DNA from: an uncultured Alphaproteobacteria bacterium
GTDB taxonomy: Bacteria > Pseudomonadota > Alphaproteobacteria > Micavibrionales > Micavibrionaceae
Assembly (NCBI GenBank): GCA_946481075.1
Contig: CAMLMC010000001.1
Location: forward strand, 434,001-498,000
Length of the DNA stretch: 64,000 nt
Reading direction: 5' to 3'
Shown here: one piece after another, positions 48,401 to 60,635 of the stretch
Numbering within the stretch: the first letter of the stretch is position 1
Layout of the letters: each line of letters begins with the position of its first letter
The notes under the pieces: generated by a model
What the model was told of the DNA's origin: nothing
Seen by the model: the letters and a program-made list of their open reading frames with translations, nothing else
Databases searched by the model: none
Translations under genes and position numbers: made by a program

Positions 48401-49374
48401 GTCAGATTTTTTTCCCACGTCAGGGCCGAAGAAATAATTTCTTCGAGGTCGGCATGCTGGGGCTTCCACCCCGTTGCTTTTTGTAGTTCTGTGGAATCCG
48501 CCGTTAGTGCGCCAATGTCGCCAGCGCGCCGCGGCATCAAATCGACCTTTAATTTCTTGCCGGTTATTTTTTCAACCACTGCAATGGTTTCAAGCACGGA
48601 ATAACCTGTGCCATAACCAATATTGAATATCCGGCGGCCATTGCCACCTTTCATGAATTCGTAAACCTTTACATGCGCATTGCCGACATCGGCGACATGC
48701 ACGTAATCGCGAACGCCGCTGCCGTCTTTTGTTTTATAATCGGTGCCATGAACCTGCACGCTTTCGCGCTTGCCTGCGGCGGCTTCACAAATAACCTTGA
48801 TCAAATGCGTGGCGTTTTTGGTGTTTTGCCCTGTGCGTCCCTTTGGATCGGCGCCAGAGACGTTGAAATAACGCAAGATCACGTAATTCAATTCGTGCGC
48901 GGCCGATGCGTCTTCGATCATACGCTCCGCCATCAGTTTTGATGCGGCATAGGGTGTTTCCGGCGCTGGCGGATATTCTTCCTTCATCAGTTCCAGCGGG
49001 TTGCTGCCATACACCGCCGCCGTCGATGAAAAGATGAAATTTGTCACTCCATGTTTGGTGCAATGCTCCAGCAATTGGCGCGTGGTTTCTGTGTTGTTGA
49101 GATAGTATTTAAGGGGGTTTGCAACGGATTCGGAAACGACGGTCGATCCGGCGATATGCACCACGTTGTCGATCTTGTGCCGGGAAAACACTGCCTCAAT
49201 CGCTTTGTCATCACGCAAATCGGCATTGATGTAGGTGATGCCCTTCGGCAGATTGGATTCAAATCCGGATACAAGATTATCCACGACGATGATGTCGTCA
49301 TAACCCGCATCCAGAAATGAATAGACCGTCTGCGCGCCGATATAACCCGCGCCGCCCGTCACCAGAATGCTCAT
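48397..49374 (-). CDS. galE: UDP-glucose 4-epimerase
   Basis: 325-residue extended SDR enzyme interconverting UDP-glucose and UDP-galactose (or the N-acetyl forms). NAD motif VTGGAGYIGAQ at the start, Ser/Tyr/Lys active site in FSSTAAVYG and TPYAASKLMAERM, and DYVHVADVGNAH in the C-terminal domain. ATGA overlaps with the glycosyltransferase gene upstream and greB downstream. It may feed hexose donors to the neighbouring transferase or to the glycan locus. Confidence 0.92.
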   Translation of the reverse strand: MSILVTGGAGYIGAQTVYSFLDAGYDDIIVVDNLVSGFESNLPKGITYINADLRDDKAIEAVFSRHKIDNVVHIAGSTVVSESVANPLKYYLNNTETTRQLLEHCTKHGVTNFIFSSTAAVYGSNPLELMKEEYPPAPETPYAASKLMAERMIEDASAAHELNYVILRYFNVSGADPKGRTGQNTKNATHLIKVICEAAAGKRESVQVHGTDYKTKDGSGVRDYVHVADVGNAHVKVYEFMKGGNGRRIFNIGYGTGYSVLETIAVVEKITGKKLKVDLMPRRAGDIGALTADSTELQKATGWKPQHADLEEIISSALTWEKNLT

Positions 49375-50474
49375 GATGATCCTTCCGCCAGAACTTTCCT
49401 ATAAACGCCTAGCGTTTTTTCCGCCATGATATCGAACGTGAAATTCTTTTCGAATGATGCACGTCCGGCCGCGCCAAACGTTTTTTGTTTTTCACGGTCG
49501 GGGATCAAATCACGCAATATTTTTATCAATGTTTTGCCATCGCCCACGGGCACGATATACCCCGTCTTGCCATGCGTTACGGCTTCGCGGCTGCCACCGG
49601 CATCGCTCACGATGACGGGAAGGCTTGCGCGCATGGCCTCCAGCGTGCTTAAGGGGAACCCTTCCCATTGGCTGATGAGGCAGAAAATATCGGTATGGTT
49701 TTCAAGGCGGTCGGCAACATCATTGCGCTCCCCTAGAAAATGAATGCGGTCTTCCATCCCCGCCTTGGCCGGAAGGGATTTCAACCAGTCATTCTCCCCG
49801 CCGCCAATGAAATCGAGCGTCCAGTCTAGGTCCTTGCACCGCGCCAGCGCCTTGATCAAAAGCTCGTGATCCTTCGGCCATCCTATACGCGCGACCATGG
49901 TCAGGCGCGTTGGCGTTTGCGGCGTGTGTTCGCGGGCCGCGCGGTCCGGCATGCCGTTGTTGATCGTGGTGATTTTTGATGGCGAGGCGATCTTCGCCTT
50001 CAGGGCCTGCTGGCGGCCATGCTCGCTCACTGTGATGATATGATCGCCCAGAAGCCCGCCGATCCATTCCAGCGCCCAATAGAGGGGGCGGAGCTTTTTC
50101 GAAACCCCTTCCCCGAAGGTCCAGTTATGGGCGGTAAAGATGACGGGCAGGCCCAGCGATCGGGCAGCAATCCGCCCAACCAGCCCCGCCTTTGACGAAT
50201 GACAGGTGAGAAGGTCGAGCCTGAGCCCCGGTAAGATATCGCGCAGTTCCTTGACCGCTTTGAGGTCGTCGATCGGGCTGATTTCCCGCTGAAGCGATGG
50301 GATTTCGATATATTCGAGGCCCGCCTGCTTGATCGCGTCCGAAGCGGCGCCCGGCATGCCGGAAATGATAACCGGTTCGAAATCCTGGGCTTTCATCCAT
50401 AGGGCCAGGTCGCGGACATGCACCTGCGCCCCGCCCCATTCATCCATCCGTGTGATTAGGTACCCTATTCTCAT
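49371..50474 (-). CDS. Glycosyltransferase family 4
   Basis: 367-residue GT-B enzyme. N-terminal MRIGYLITRMDEWGGAQVHV is typical for GT4; the donor half has IGGGEND and WEGFPLSTLEAMRASLPVI with both conserved Glu residues. It is 14 kb from the main glycan run and coupled to galE, so it may act on another envelope glycan. Its start faces the rplU promoter region at 50475-50624. Confidence 0.9.
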   Translation of the reverse strand: MRIGYLITRMDEWGGAQVHVRDLALWMKAQDFEPVIISGMPGAASDAIKQAGLEYIEIPSLQREISPIDDLKAVKELRDILPGLRLDLLTCHSSKAGLVGRIAARSLGLPVIFTAHNWTFGEGVSKKLRPLYWALEWIGGLLGDHIITVSEHGRQQALKAKIASPSKITTINNGMPDRAAREHTPQTPTRLTMVARIGWPKDHELLIKALARCKDLDWTLDFIGGGENDWLKSLPAKAGMEDRIHFLGERNDVADRLENHTDIFCLISQWEGFPLSTLEAMRASLPVIVSDAGGSREAVTHGKTGYIVPVGDGKTLIKILRDLIPDREKQKTFGAAGRASFEKNFTFDIMAEKTLGVYRKVLAEGSS

Positions 50475-50529
50475 AGCCGCCAGACTTTAGGGCCTGCCGC
50501 CGCTCAAGGCAAGGCGGAACGGATTTTCC

Positions 50530-50557
50530 TCGACAGAATATTAAGATTGTGTATAGT
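50530..50557 (+). promoter_or_regulatory. Sigma-70-like promoter of rplU-rpmA
   Basis: TCGACA (50530-50535), a 16-base spacer and TATAGT (50552-50557) each match the consensus hexamers at five of six positions. The predicted transcript has a leader of about 60 nt before the rplU ATG at 50625, with AAGGAAA as ribosome-binding site. Confidence 0.55.
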
Positions 50558-50585
50558 GCGCAGACTCAAAAACAAAAAGAATGAC

Positions 50586-50598
50586 TAGGCATTGCCTA
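50586..50598. promoter_or_regulatory. Inverted repeat in the rplU leader
   Basis: TAGGCATTGCCTA is a 13-base near-perfect dyad (6-base arms around a central T) lying in the predicted 5' leader, 26 bases before the rplU ATG. It could be a protein-binding site or a short RNA element; no known consensus is claimed. Confidence 0.3.
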
Positions 50599-50624
50599 AG
50601 TTATTGAAAGAAAAGGAAAACTAA

Positions 50625-50936
50625 ATGTTCGCAGTAGTACGTACAGGCGGTAAACAATACCGCGTCGAAAAAAACGACAAAATTGAAGTAGAACTTCTGG
50701 AAGCCAAGGAAGGCGATCAAATCAGCCTCGAAATCCTCGCTTTTTCCGGCAATGGGTCGGAACTGGCCACAGGAAAAGATGTTTCCGGTGCAAAAGTCAG
50801 CGCGAAAGTGCTTTCCCATATCCGCAATGACAAGGTTGTGGTATTTAAGAAAAGACGCCGCCAGAATTATCGCCGTAAAGCAGGACACCGTCAGCACAAG
50901 ACGATCCTGGAGATTACGGACATCAAGGCCGCATAG
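50625..50936 (+). CDS. rplU: Large-subunit ribosomal protein L21
   Basis: 103 residues. MFAVVRTGGKQYRVEKNDKIEVE is the standard L21 start and the C-terminal RRRQNYRRKAGHRQ stretch is the RNA-binding signature. First gene of the usual rplU-rpmA-obgE order. A -35/-10 pair and a dyad precede it. Confidence 0.98.
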   Translation: MFAVVRTGGKQYRVEKNDKIEVELLEAKEGDQISLEILAFSGNGSELATGKDVSGAKVSAKVLSHIRNDKVVVFKKRRRQNYRRKAGHRQHKTILEITDIKAA

Positions 50937-50973
50937 TCAGCAAATAATAAAGAATTTTTCGGAGGATTGAACC

Positions 50974-51255
50974 ATGGCACATAAAAAAGCGGGCGGTAGC
51001 TCTAGAAACGGACGCGATTCAGCTGGTCAACGACTTGGCGTTAAACGCTACGGCGGCGAAATCGTACTCGCAGGCAACATTCTTGTTCGCCAGCGCGGCA
51101 CAAAATATGCGACAGGCAAAAACGTTGGCCTTGGCAAAGATCACACGATCTACGCCCTCGTTGACGGTCAGGTTCTGTTCACAAAAGGTCGCGGCGGTAA
51201 GCCGACTGTGAACATCGTTCCTGCCAATGACTCTCTGCCGCAAGCGGCTGAGTAA
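50974..51255 (+). CDS. rpmA: Large-subunit ribosomal protein L27
   Basis: 93 residues starting [29 protein letters not shown], the strongly conserved N-terminus that reaches the peptidyl transferase centre. GGAGGA lies 6 bases before the ATG. No N-terminal pre-sequence of the Firmicutes type. Followed by a hairpin-rich spacer before obgE. Confidence 0.98.
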   Translation: MAHKKAGGSSRNGRDSAGQRLGVKRYGGEIVLAGNILVRQRGTKYATGKNVGLGKDHTIYALVDGQVLFTKGRGGKPTVNIVPANDSLPQAAE

Positions 51256-51267
51256 TTAGAATTAAAG

Positions 51268-53238
<1,971 letters not shown>

Positions 53239-53260
53239 GGCTCAAGGTCTCTCTATATGC

Positions 53261-53297
53261 TGTCATCCCGGAAAGCGCGAAGCGTTTATCCGGGATC
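53261..53297. repeat. Short TGTCATCCCGG palindrome
   Basis: 37 bp with ends ATCCCGG and CCGGGAT in inverted order, and an internal GCGCGAAGCG. It belongs to the same broad class of GTCAT-headed palindromes as the other copies but with a different core. Lies just upstream of fkbM, in a 253-bp gap (53239-53491) that holds no gene. Confidence 0.6.
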
Positions 53298-53412
53298 TTA
53301 TAATTGGTCCGATAGGTCCAGCCAGTCGGGATTATTCTGCTCAATCAGTTCTTTTTTCAACGTTCTGTGCCATTTTTTCAATCTTTTCCTTAAAATTGTC
53401 CCTATTTAAGAT

Positions 53413-53487
53413 CGTCATTGCGAGCGTAGCGAAGCAATCCAAGCGATGTATGGATTGCTTCGTCGGCTTTGCCTCCTCGCAATGACG
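53413..53487. repeat. Palindromic interspersed repeat, copy 3
   Basis: 75 bp with ends CGTCATTGCGAG and CTCGCAATGACG in inverted order, and inner arms GAAGCAATCC and GGATTGCTTC. Shares the core GAGCGTAGCGAAG with copies 1 and 2. Ends 5 bp before the first possible start of proB, so the proB leader is almost wholly the repeat. Confidence 0.85.
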
Positions 53488-53491
53488 TGCT

Positions 53492-54637
53492 ATGACATAT
53501 TCTATGAATGTGCCAAATATCGTTATAAACGCCAATTTGATCGTTGTGAAAATCGGCTCCGCCCTTCTGGTGGATGGCGAAAAAGGCGTACGGCAGGCAT
53601 GGCTTGCGGCACTGGCCGAAGATATTATGGCGCTGCGGGCGAATGGCAAATCCATCGTTATTGTCAGTTCGGGCGCCATTGGCCTTGGCCGCAGGGCGAT
53701 GGACATTGATTTGAAGACCCCCTCTTCGACCATTCCTCTGGAACGGAAACAGGCCGCCGCCGCCGTGGGGCAAATCGCCCTGATGCAGGCCTATATCAAT
53801 GTTTTCGGGATGCATGCTGTAACGGTCGCGCAGGTGCTTCTTACGCCGAAAGACACCGAAAACCGCCGCAGCCATCTGAATGCGCGCGCCACTATCCACG
53901 CATTGTTGGCACAAGGCATCATCCCCGTTATCAATGAAAATGATACGGTATCAACATCCGAAATCCGTTTTGGTGACAATGACAGACTGGCAAGCCGCGT
54001 GGCGCAGATGATTGGCGCGGACCTTGTCATTCAATTATCTACCACCGACGGGCTTTATACCGCCGACCCACGCATCGATGATACGGCCAAACATATACCG
54101 CTCGTTGAAAAACTATCCGCCGAACATACGGCGATGGCGGGCGATGCGCTCGCGGGTGTTTCCACGGGCGGCATGAAAAGCAAGCTGGAGGCCGCGAAGA
54201 TTGCCACCGATTCCGGCATTCCGATGATGATCGGCAAAGGCGTGGAAAATCACGCATTAAAGAATATAGCCGAGGGCACGGCACGTTCGACGCTTTTCGT
54301 GGCGGCGGATCAACCACGCTCCGCCCGCAAGAAATGGATCATGGCGCATGTCAAGCCGAAGGGCACATTGACGCTCGATGACGGCGCGGTTAAGGCATTG
54401 TCGGATGGCCGATCCCTCCTCCCCGCCGGTGTAAAATCAGTAGTAGGTTCATTCGAACGCGGCGATGCGGTGACGATTACCACCATATCCGGCGCCAAAC
54501 TGGCTGTCGGCATTGCCGCCTATGATTCAGATGATGCCGCCAAAATCGCTGGCCGCAAAAGTGCGGACATCGCCGATATTCTTGGCTATTCCTATGGTGA
54601 TGAACTCATTCACCGTGATGATCTGGCGCTGGTTTAG
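53492..54637 (+). CDS. proB: Glutamate 5-kinase
   Basis: 381 residues: amino-acid kinase domain 1 to about 265 (VVKIGSALL, SSGAIGLG, NENDTVS, GTGGM-like STGGMKSKL) and a C-terminal PUA domain (about 290-375). First step of proline synthesis from glutamate. ATGs at 53492 and 53504 are both possible; neither has a good ribosome-binding site. proA does not follow, which is unusual; a DUF2798 remnant and pepN come next. Confidence 0.95.
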   Translation: MTYSMNVPNIVINANLIVVKIGSALLVDGEKGVRQAWLAALAEDIMALRANGKSIVIVSSGAIGLGRRAMDIDLKTPSSTIPLERKQAAAAVGQIALMQAYINVFGMHAVTVAQVLLTPKDTENRRSHLNARATIHALLAQGIIPVINENDTVSTSEIRFGDNDRLASRVAQMIGADLVIQLSTTDGLYTADPRIDDTAKHIPLVEKLSAEHTAMAGDALAGVSTGGMKSKLEAAKIATDSGIPMMIGKGVENHALKNIAEGTARSTLFVAADQPRSARKKWIMAHVKPKGTLTLDDGAVKALSDGRSLLPAGVKSVVGSFERGDAVTITTISGAKLAVGIAAYDSDDAAKIAGRKSADIADILGYSYGDELIHRDDLALV

Positions 54638-54870
54638 GCCTCTACAAAAAAATGGGCGATCCGTCGTGCCGTCGGCATAATGATTAACAAAATCGGATAG
54701 GCAATAATCCACGACATGCCCCATGCCGTCATCTATGTATGGAAGAAATCGGGGGCAAGCCCGATACCACGAAATGTCGCAATGCCGGAAACCAGGCATG
54801 ACATGAAGATGGATATAATCAGTGGAAGAACGATACCCATGTAGCGGGCCGGCAGCTTTTTATATGTCAT
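54634..54870 (-). pseudogene. DUF2798 family membrane protein, interrupted by an in-frame TAG
   Basis: Read through one amber codon (TAG at 54733-54735), the frame gives a 78-residue protein of normal DUF2798 length: start MTYKKLPARYMGIVLPLIIS, two hydrophobic helices, then MTAWGMSWIIAYPILLIIMP and a basic end. Reading frame is unbroken on both sides and the TAG stands where family members usually have Trp (TGG), so one G-to-A change explains it. The end overlaps the proB stop. Either a recent pseudogene, a sequencing error, or readthrough. Confidence 0.75.
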
Positions 54871-54950
54871 AATCTTATTTTTTCCTGAAATGGGGCTTTG
54901 CCTAAGCGGCGCATTCAAAGATATGATCGCGATGAAAGGAATCAAGCCCA

Positions 54951-57524
54951 ATGCGTACAGATACTCCCAAGACGATTTACCTGAAAGATTACACTCCCCC
55001 CGCTTATAAGGTCCGGCACCTCGATCTGGATTTCCAAATCCATGACGGGAAAACAATCGTCACGGCGACAACGCAATATTCGAGGGCTGCGGATAAGGGC
55101 GCGCCGCTTGTCCTGAATGGCGAGCATTTAAAGCTGCTTTCGGTCAAAGTCGATGGCGCGGATGCGAAATATGAATCCGATGATGTCAGTTTGACGATAC
55201 CGGCCCCCGCCGCCAATGATTTCACGCTGGAAGTTGTGACCGAGATTGAACCGGAAAACAATACGGCCCTTGAAGGACTTTACCATTCCGGCAGCACCTA
55301 TTGCACGCAATGTGAGGCGCAGGGATTCCGCCGCATCACGTATTATCAAGACCGCCCGGATGTCATGACCACGTTCCGTGTGCGGGTAGAGGCCGATAAG
55401 ACGAAATGCCCGGTTCTTCTGTCCAACGGCAATCTGGTTGAAAAGGGCGATGCGGCAAATGGCCGGCATTTTACAGTGTGGAATGATCCAACGCCAAAAT
55501 CTTGCTATCTCTTCGCGCTGGTCGCCGGTGATCTGGAAGTCGTCCATGATACATTCACGACGCGTTCCGGCCGCAAGGTTGATTTGTATATTTATGTCCG
55601 CAAGGGCGATGAAGGCCAATGCGCCCATGCCATGAAGGCATTGCAGGATTCCATGAAATGGGACGAAGACGTCTATGGCCGCGAATATCAATATGATCTG
55701 TTCAATATTGTGGCGGTCAGCGATTTCAACATGGGCGCGATGGAAAACACCTCGCTCAACATCTTCAATACCGCCCTCGTCCTCGCGCATCCCGACACGG
55801 CGACCGATCTTGATTTTGGCCGCGTCGAAAGCGTGATCGCCCATGAATATTTCCACAACTGGACCGGCAACCGCGTTACCTGCCGCGACTGGTTCCAGTT
55901 GTCTTTGAAAGAAGGCCTAACGGTTTTCAGGGATCAGGAATTTTCGGCGGATATGAATTCCCGCGCCGTGCAGCGCATTGATGATGTCGGCCATCTGCGC
56001 AAAATGCAGTTCCCGGAAGATGCGGGGCCGCTCGCCCACCCCATTCGTCCAGACAACTATATCGAAATCAACAATTTCTACACCATGACCGTGTATGAAA
56101 AGGGCGCGGAGGTCATCCGCATGTTCCACACGCTGCTGGGCGCGGACAACTACCGCAAGGCGACCGATCTCTATTTTGATCGGTTCGATGGCATGGCGGT
56201 GACGACCGAAGACTGGGCTAAATGCATGGAAGATGCATCAGGTATGGATCTTTCGCAATTCAAGCTTTGGTATTCACAAGCGGGCACGCCAGAGGTGGCG
56301 GCGAAAACATCGTATGATGAGACCGCTAAACGTTTTACGATTACGCTTTCGCAAACCATTCCCGATACGCCGGGCCAGACGAACAAGAAACCGATGCATA
56401 TCCCGGTGGCGGTCGGCCTCGTCGGTCCGAATGGCGATGACATGATCGGCACGGAAGTATTGCACCTGAAAGAACCAACGCAAACCTTTACGTTTGAAAA
56501 CATTGGCGTGAAACCGGTGCCATCTATTCTGCGCAATTTCTCCGCGCCGATAAAACTGACAACCGACCTTGACGACGATGACCTGAAATTCCTGATGGTC
56601 CATGACAGTGACGGGTTCAACAGGTGGGAGGCCGGGCAGACCTATGCGCTTCGCGCCCTCAACAAACTCATTGATGATGGCAAACTGGAAGAAGGCTTGC
56701 TCGATAGTCTTGAGAATCTTCTGGATCAGGCGTTGCAGAGCAAAGGCGATAAAGCCCTGTTCGCCCGCGCCCTGTCATTGCCGGAATTGCAGATCATTGC
56801 GCAAACCCGCAACGTCGTGGACCCCGATGCCATTTACAATGCGCGCGAACTTGTGAAGAAATCCTTCGCCAATCAGTGCCGTGAAAAACTTCTGGCGCTT
56901 TATCAGGCAAATCGCGACACAGGCCCGTATCAGCCGACACCGGAACAAATGGCAAAACGCGCCATGTCCGCTGTCGCGCTTTCTTATCTCGATGATCCGG
57001 AGCTGGCCTTCGATCTCTATAACGGCGCGACCAATATGACGGACCGTGTTACGGCTCTTGGCGTTTTGCGCGATCACGAAGGCGGTTACAAGGAAAAGGC
57101 CTTCGCGGATTTCTTTGAGCGGTTTGAAAATTATCAACTCGTCATCGACAAATGGTTCTCGCTTCAGGCGACGGGCGTGAACGAAGCAACGATGGAGAAT
57201 GTAGAGGCGCTTGCCGCGCATCCGCAATTCACGTTGAAGAACCCGAACCGTGTCCGATCATTGTACGGCGCGTTCGCGATGAACAATCCGGTCGCATTCC
57301 ACGCGGCGGATGGGGCGGGCTACACGTTCCTGAAAGATGCGGTGATAGAACTCAACGCTATCAACCCATCGATTGCGGCGCGGATGCTTACGCCTTTGCG
57401 TGAGTGGCGGCGTTACACGCCGGATCGTCAGGCCAAGATGAAAGCGGTCCTCGAAGAAATTTTGAAAGTGGAAAAACTGTCGCCCGATGTCTTTGAAATC
57501 GTCAGCAAAAGCCTTAAAGCCTAA
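54951..57524 (+). CDS. pepN: Aminopeptidase N
   Basis: 857-residue M1 zinc metallopeptidase of the E. coli PepN type. Substrate motif GAMEN (in NMGAMENTSLN), zinc site HEYFHNW (HExxHxxW) about residue 290 and the third ligand Glu in SLKEGLTVFRDQEF; C-terminal DUF3458-type domains complete it. It trims N-terminal residues from peptides in the cytoplasm. Divergent from the DUF2798 remnant; its 3' end overlaps rnhB by 38 bp. Confidence 0.96.
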   Translation: MRTDTPKTIYLKDYTPPAYKVRHLDLDFQIHDGKTIVTATTQYSRAADKGAPLVLNGEHLKLLSVKVDGADAKYESDDVSLTIPAPAANDFTLEVVTEIEPENNTALEGLYHSGSTYCTQCEAQGFRRITYYQDRPDVMTTFRVRVEADKTKCPVLLSNGNLVEKGDAANGRHFTVWNDPTPKSCYLFALVAGDLEVVHDTFTTRSGRKVDLYIYVRKGDEGQCAHAMKALQDSMKWDEDVYGREYQYDLFNIVAVSDFNMGAMENTSLNIFNTALVLAHPDTATDLDFGRVESVIAHEYFHNWTGNRVTCRDWFQLSLKEGLTVFRDQEFSADMNSRAVQRIDDVGHLRKMQFPEDAGPLAHPIRPDNYIEINNFYTMTVYEKGAEVIRMFHTLLGADNYRKATDLYFDRFDGMAVTTEDWAKCMEDASGMDLSQFKLWYSQAGTPEVAAKTSYDETAKRFTITLSQTIPDTPGQTNKKPMHIPVAVGLVGPNGDDMIGTEVLHLKEPTQTFTFENIGVKPVPSILRNFSAPIKLTTDLDDDDLKFLMVHDSDGFNRWEAGQTYALRALNKLIDDGKLEEGLLDSLENLLDQALQSKGDKALFARALSLPELQIIAQTRNVVDPDAIYNARELVKKSFANQCREKLLALYQANRDTGPYQPTPEQMAKRAMSAVALSYLDDPELAFDLYNGATNMTDRVTALGVLRDHEGGYKEKAFADFFERFENYQLVIDKWFSLQATGVNEATMENVEALAAHPQFTLKNPNRVRSLYGAFAMNNPVAFHAADGAGYTFLKDAVIELNAINPSIAARMLTPLREWRRYTPDRQAKMKAVLEEILKVEKLSPDVFEIVSKSLKA

Positions 57525-58128
57525 TCCCTGGCTGTTCGATGCCGCGTTCGGCGTGCCTGTCTGCGGGATTGACGAGGTTGGGCGCGGCCCCCTCGCCGGG
57601 CCTGTGGTGACGGCGTGCGTCTATATTCCGCCCGAACATCTCGATCATGCCGTATGGCGCGATGTGAATGACAGCAAGAAGCTGACGGCTGTTAAACGTG
57701 AGTTTCTGTTTGAATTGATCAAGGAGCGCTGTGTTTATGCGATAGCCGAGGCCAGCGCAGAAGAAATCGACACTCTAAATATCCATCATGCGACTTTGCT
57801 TGCGATGAAGCGGGCCTATGATGGCGTTCATGGCCGTGCGGAAATTTCCATGGCCCTCATCGATGGCAAATTCGCCCCGAAAATTGCCTGCCGGACGCAA
57901 ACTGTTGTTAAGGGCGACAGCCAGTCGCTTTGCATCGCCGCCGCCTCTATCCTCGCCAAGGTCACGCGCGACCGTTTGATGGCGCAACTCCATGAAGAAT
58001 TCCCCCATTACGGCTGGGCGAACAATGCCGGTTACGGCACGCCTGAACATCTTGCCGGCATTGCGGCGCATGGCATCACGCCGCATCATCGTAAATCCTT
58101 CGCGCCTTGCCGCGAAGGCCATGACTAG
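57487..58128 (+). CDS. rnhB: Ribonuclease HII
   Basis: 213-residue RNase H-fold enzyme that cuts RNA primers and misincorporated ribonucleotides in DNA. GIDEVGRGPLAGPVV (first Asp and Glu of the DEDD site), NDSKKLT, and ASILAKVTRD are all present. The start inside pepN (38 bp overlap) is needed for the N-terminal residues; no later ATG precedes the active site. In many Alphaproteobacteria rnhB is followed by ccrM; here a VOC gene lies between on the other strand. Confidence 0.95.
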   Translation: MSLKSSAKALKPNPWLFDAAFGVPVCGIDEVGRGPLAGPVVTACVYIPPEHLDHAVWRDVNDSKKLTAVKREFLFELIKERCVYAIAEASAEEIDTLNIHHATLLAMKRAYDGVHGRAEISMALIDGKFAPKIACRTQTVVKGDSQSLCIAAASILAKVTRDRLMAQLHEEFPHYGWANNAGYGTPEHLAGIAAHGITPHHRKSFAPCREGHD

Positions 58129-58133
58129 GCGGC

Positions 58134-58583
58134 CTAACAGTTCTTCATCATCGCTTCCATTTTCTTGGCGCCCTCTTCCAGTTCGCGTTCGGAAACGTCC
58201 TTAACATGTGTCGCAATGCTCCATTGGACGCCAAATTCATCGACGACGCAGCCGAGCCGGTCACCCCAGAACATATCTTCGACAGCCATGATGTTTTTCA
58301 TGCCTGCCGCCTCGGCCTTTTTAACGGATGCATCCACATCGGGAACATATAGGTAAAAATTCGCCCCTGCCGCTTTCATATTCGGGGTTTCATCGCCCAG
58401 CATGATGATGGAATTGCCGATCCTGATTGTTGCGTGCATAACGCCCGACCCATCCGAATAATCGATGCGGTCCAGTTGCTCTGCGCCAAACGCGTTCTTG
58501 TAGAGTTCAATCGCCTTGGCACAGTTTTTGAGGATCAACGATGGCGTTACGGTGGCATAGTCCCGGGGAATTGCTGATGTCAT
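58134..58583 (-). CDS. VOC (glyoxalase/PhnB-like) family protein
   Basis: 149 residues with one vicinal-oxygen-chelate module pair of the PhnB type: TPSLILKNCAKAIELYKNAFGAEQ, then ATIRIGNSIIMLGDE and DMFWGDRLGCVVDEFGVQWSIATH. A strong AGAAGGAGA precedes the ATG. PhnB-like proteins have no firm reaction. It is convergent with rnhB (5-bp gap) and divergent from ccrM, interrupting the usual rnhB-ccrM order. Confidence 0.88.
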   Translation of the reverse strand: MTSAIPRDYATVTPSLILKNCAKAIELYKNAFGAEQLDRIDYSDGSGVMHATIRIGNSIIMLGDETPNMKAAGANFYLYVPDVDASVKKAEAAGMKNIMAVEDMFWGDRLGCVVDEFGVQWSIATHVKDVSERELEEGAKKMEAMMKNC

Positions 58584-58659
58584 TTTAATCTCCTTCTGAT
58601 TGTCATTCTATGAACTGCCAACGCTTTTCCAAGCGCAAAAATTCTTAAATCATTGAACC

Positions 58660-59898
<1,239 letters not shown>

Positions 59899-59899
<1 letters not shown>

Positions 59900-60303
59900 T
59901 GTTCTGGTGTTGCAATCCATCGAAACGCCGGTCGCCGAAACTGGAGGACACTCACCGTATTTTCATCAAGGATATGGTGATCCAAATGGCGATCGGCGTG
60001 TTCGATGAAGAAAAAGGCCGGACCCAGCGCGTGCGCGTGAATGTGGTGGCCGACCTTATTGATTATCCCGACGAAAAAAATGACGATATTTTGGAAACGC
60101 TTTCCTATGATGTGATTGTCCAGCATGTGAAACGCATTGCGGCGGCTGGCCACATTCATCTGGTGGAAACATTTGCGACGCGGATTGCCGATGCCGTGCT
60201 GCCGGAAAAGAATGTGAAGGGCGTAACGGTCCGCGTTGAAAAACTCGATATCTATGATTTCGCGGTTTCGGGTACAGAAATTTATCGGGGAAACAATTTG
60301 TAA
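59899..60303 (+). CDS. folB: Dihydroneopterin aldolase family protein
   Basis: 134 residues of the FolB/FolX tunnelling fold: RIFIKDMVIQMAIGVFDEEKGRTQRVRVNV near the start and LSYDVIVQHV, LVETFATRIAD, and VRVEKLDIYDFAVSGTEIYR later. FolB cleaves dihydroneopterin to the folate precursor. The start codon overlaps the ccrM stop (TAATG), implying coupling; about 20 residues precede the core. folP and folK are not adjacent, and a FolX-type epimerase is an alternative. Confidence 0.85.
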
Positions 60304-60305
60304 TC

Positions 60306-60410
60306 CGTCATTGCGAGGAGGCCGATAGGCCGACGCGGCAATCCATCCTGCATCCTGTCAATGCACATCATAAGATGGATTGCTTCGTCACTCCGTTCCT
60401 CGCAATGACG
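60306..60410. repeat. Palindromic interspersed repeat, copy 4
   Basis: 105 bp with ends CGTCATTGCGAGGA and TCCTCGCAATGACG in perfect inverted order, and inner arms GCAATCCATC and GATGGATTGC. It starts 3 bp after the folB stop, fills the convergent spacer, and its right arm encodes the last residues (SLRGTE) and TGA of the DUF1653 gene. Similar to the copy at 53413-53487 but with a different centre. Confidence 0.88.
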
Positions 60411-60630
60411 ATTTCAACCTGAATCGCTCTACCGTTTGCCCACCAACTTCCACATCTTCACAAAAACTTTTCAGACGGCGTGTCCAGACGCTGAAATCAC
60501 CATATAGCAGCTTATAAACAACAACCTGCTCCTCGGTCGCCTCATCCTTGGCGAGCGTGATGATCTCGTAATCCTTGTTCTTGTAATGCGTAAAAACCGC
60601 GCCGGGTTTTATGTCGGATAAGTTTGCCAT
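60388..60630 (-). CDS. DUF1653 domain protein
   Basis: 80 residues. The core is a compact DUF1653 domain (IKPGAVFTHYKNKDYEIITLAKDEATEEQVVVYKLLYGDFSVWTRRLKSF), a small beta protein of unknown function with conserved Tyr/Trp residues. The C-terminal tail SLRGTE and the stop are contributed by an interspersed repeat, so the original end has probably been replaced. It lies 5 bp after the unknown exported-protein gene. Confidence 0.85.
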   Translation of the reverse strand: MANLSDIKPGAVFTHYKNKDYEIITLAKDEATEEQVVVYKLLYGDFSVWTRRLKSFCEDVEVGGQTVERFRLKSSLRGTE

Positions 60631-60635
60631 GATGA

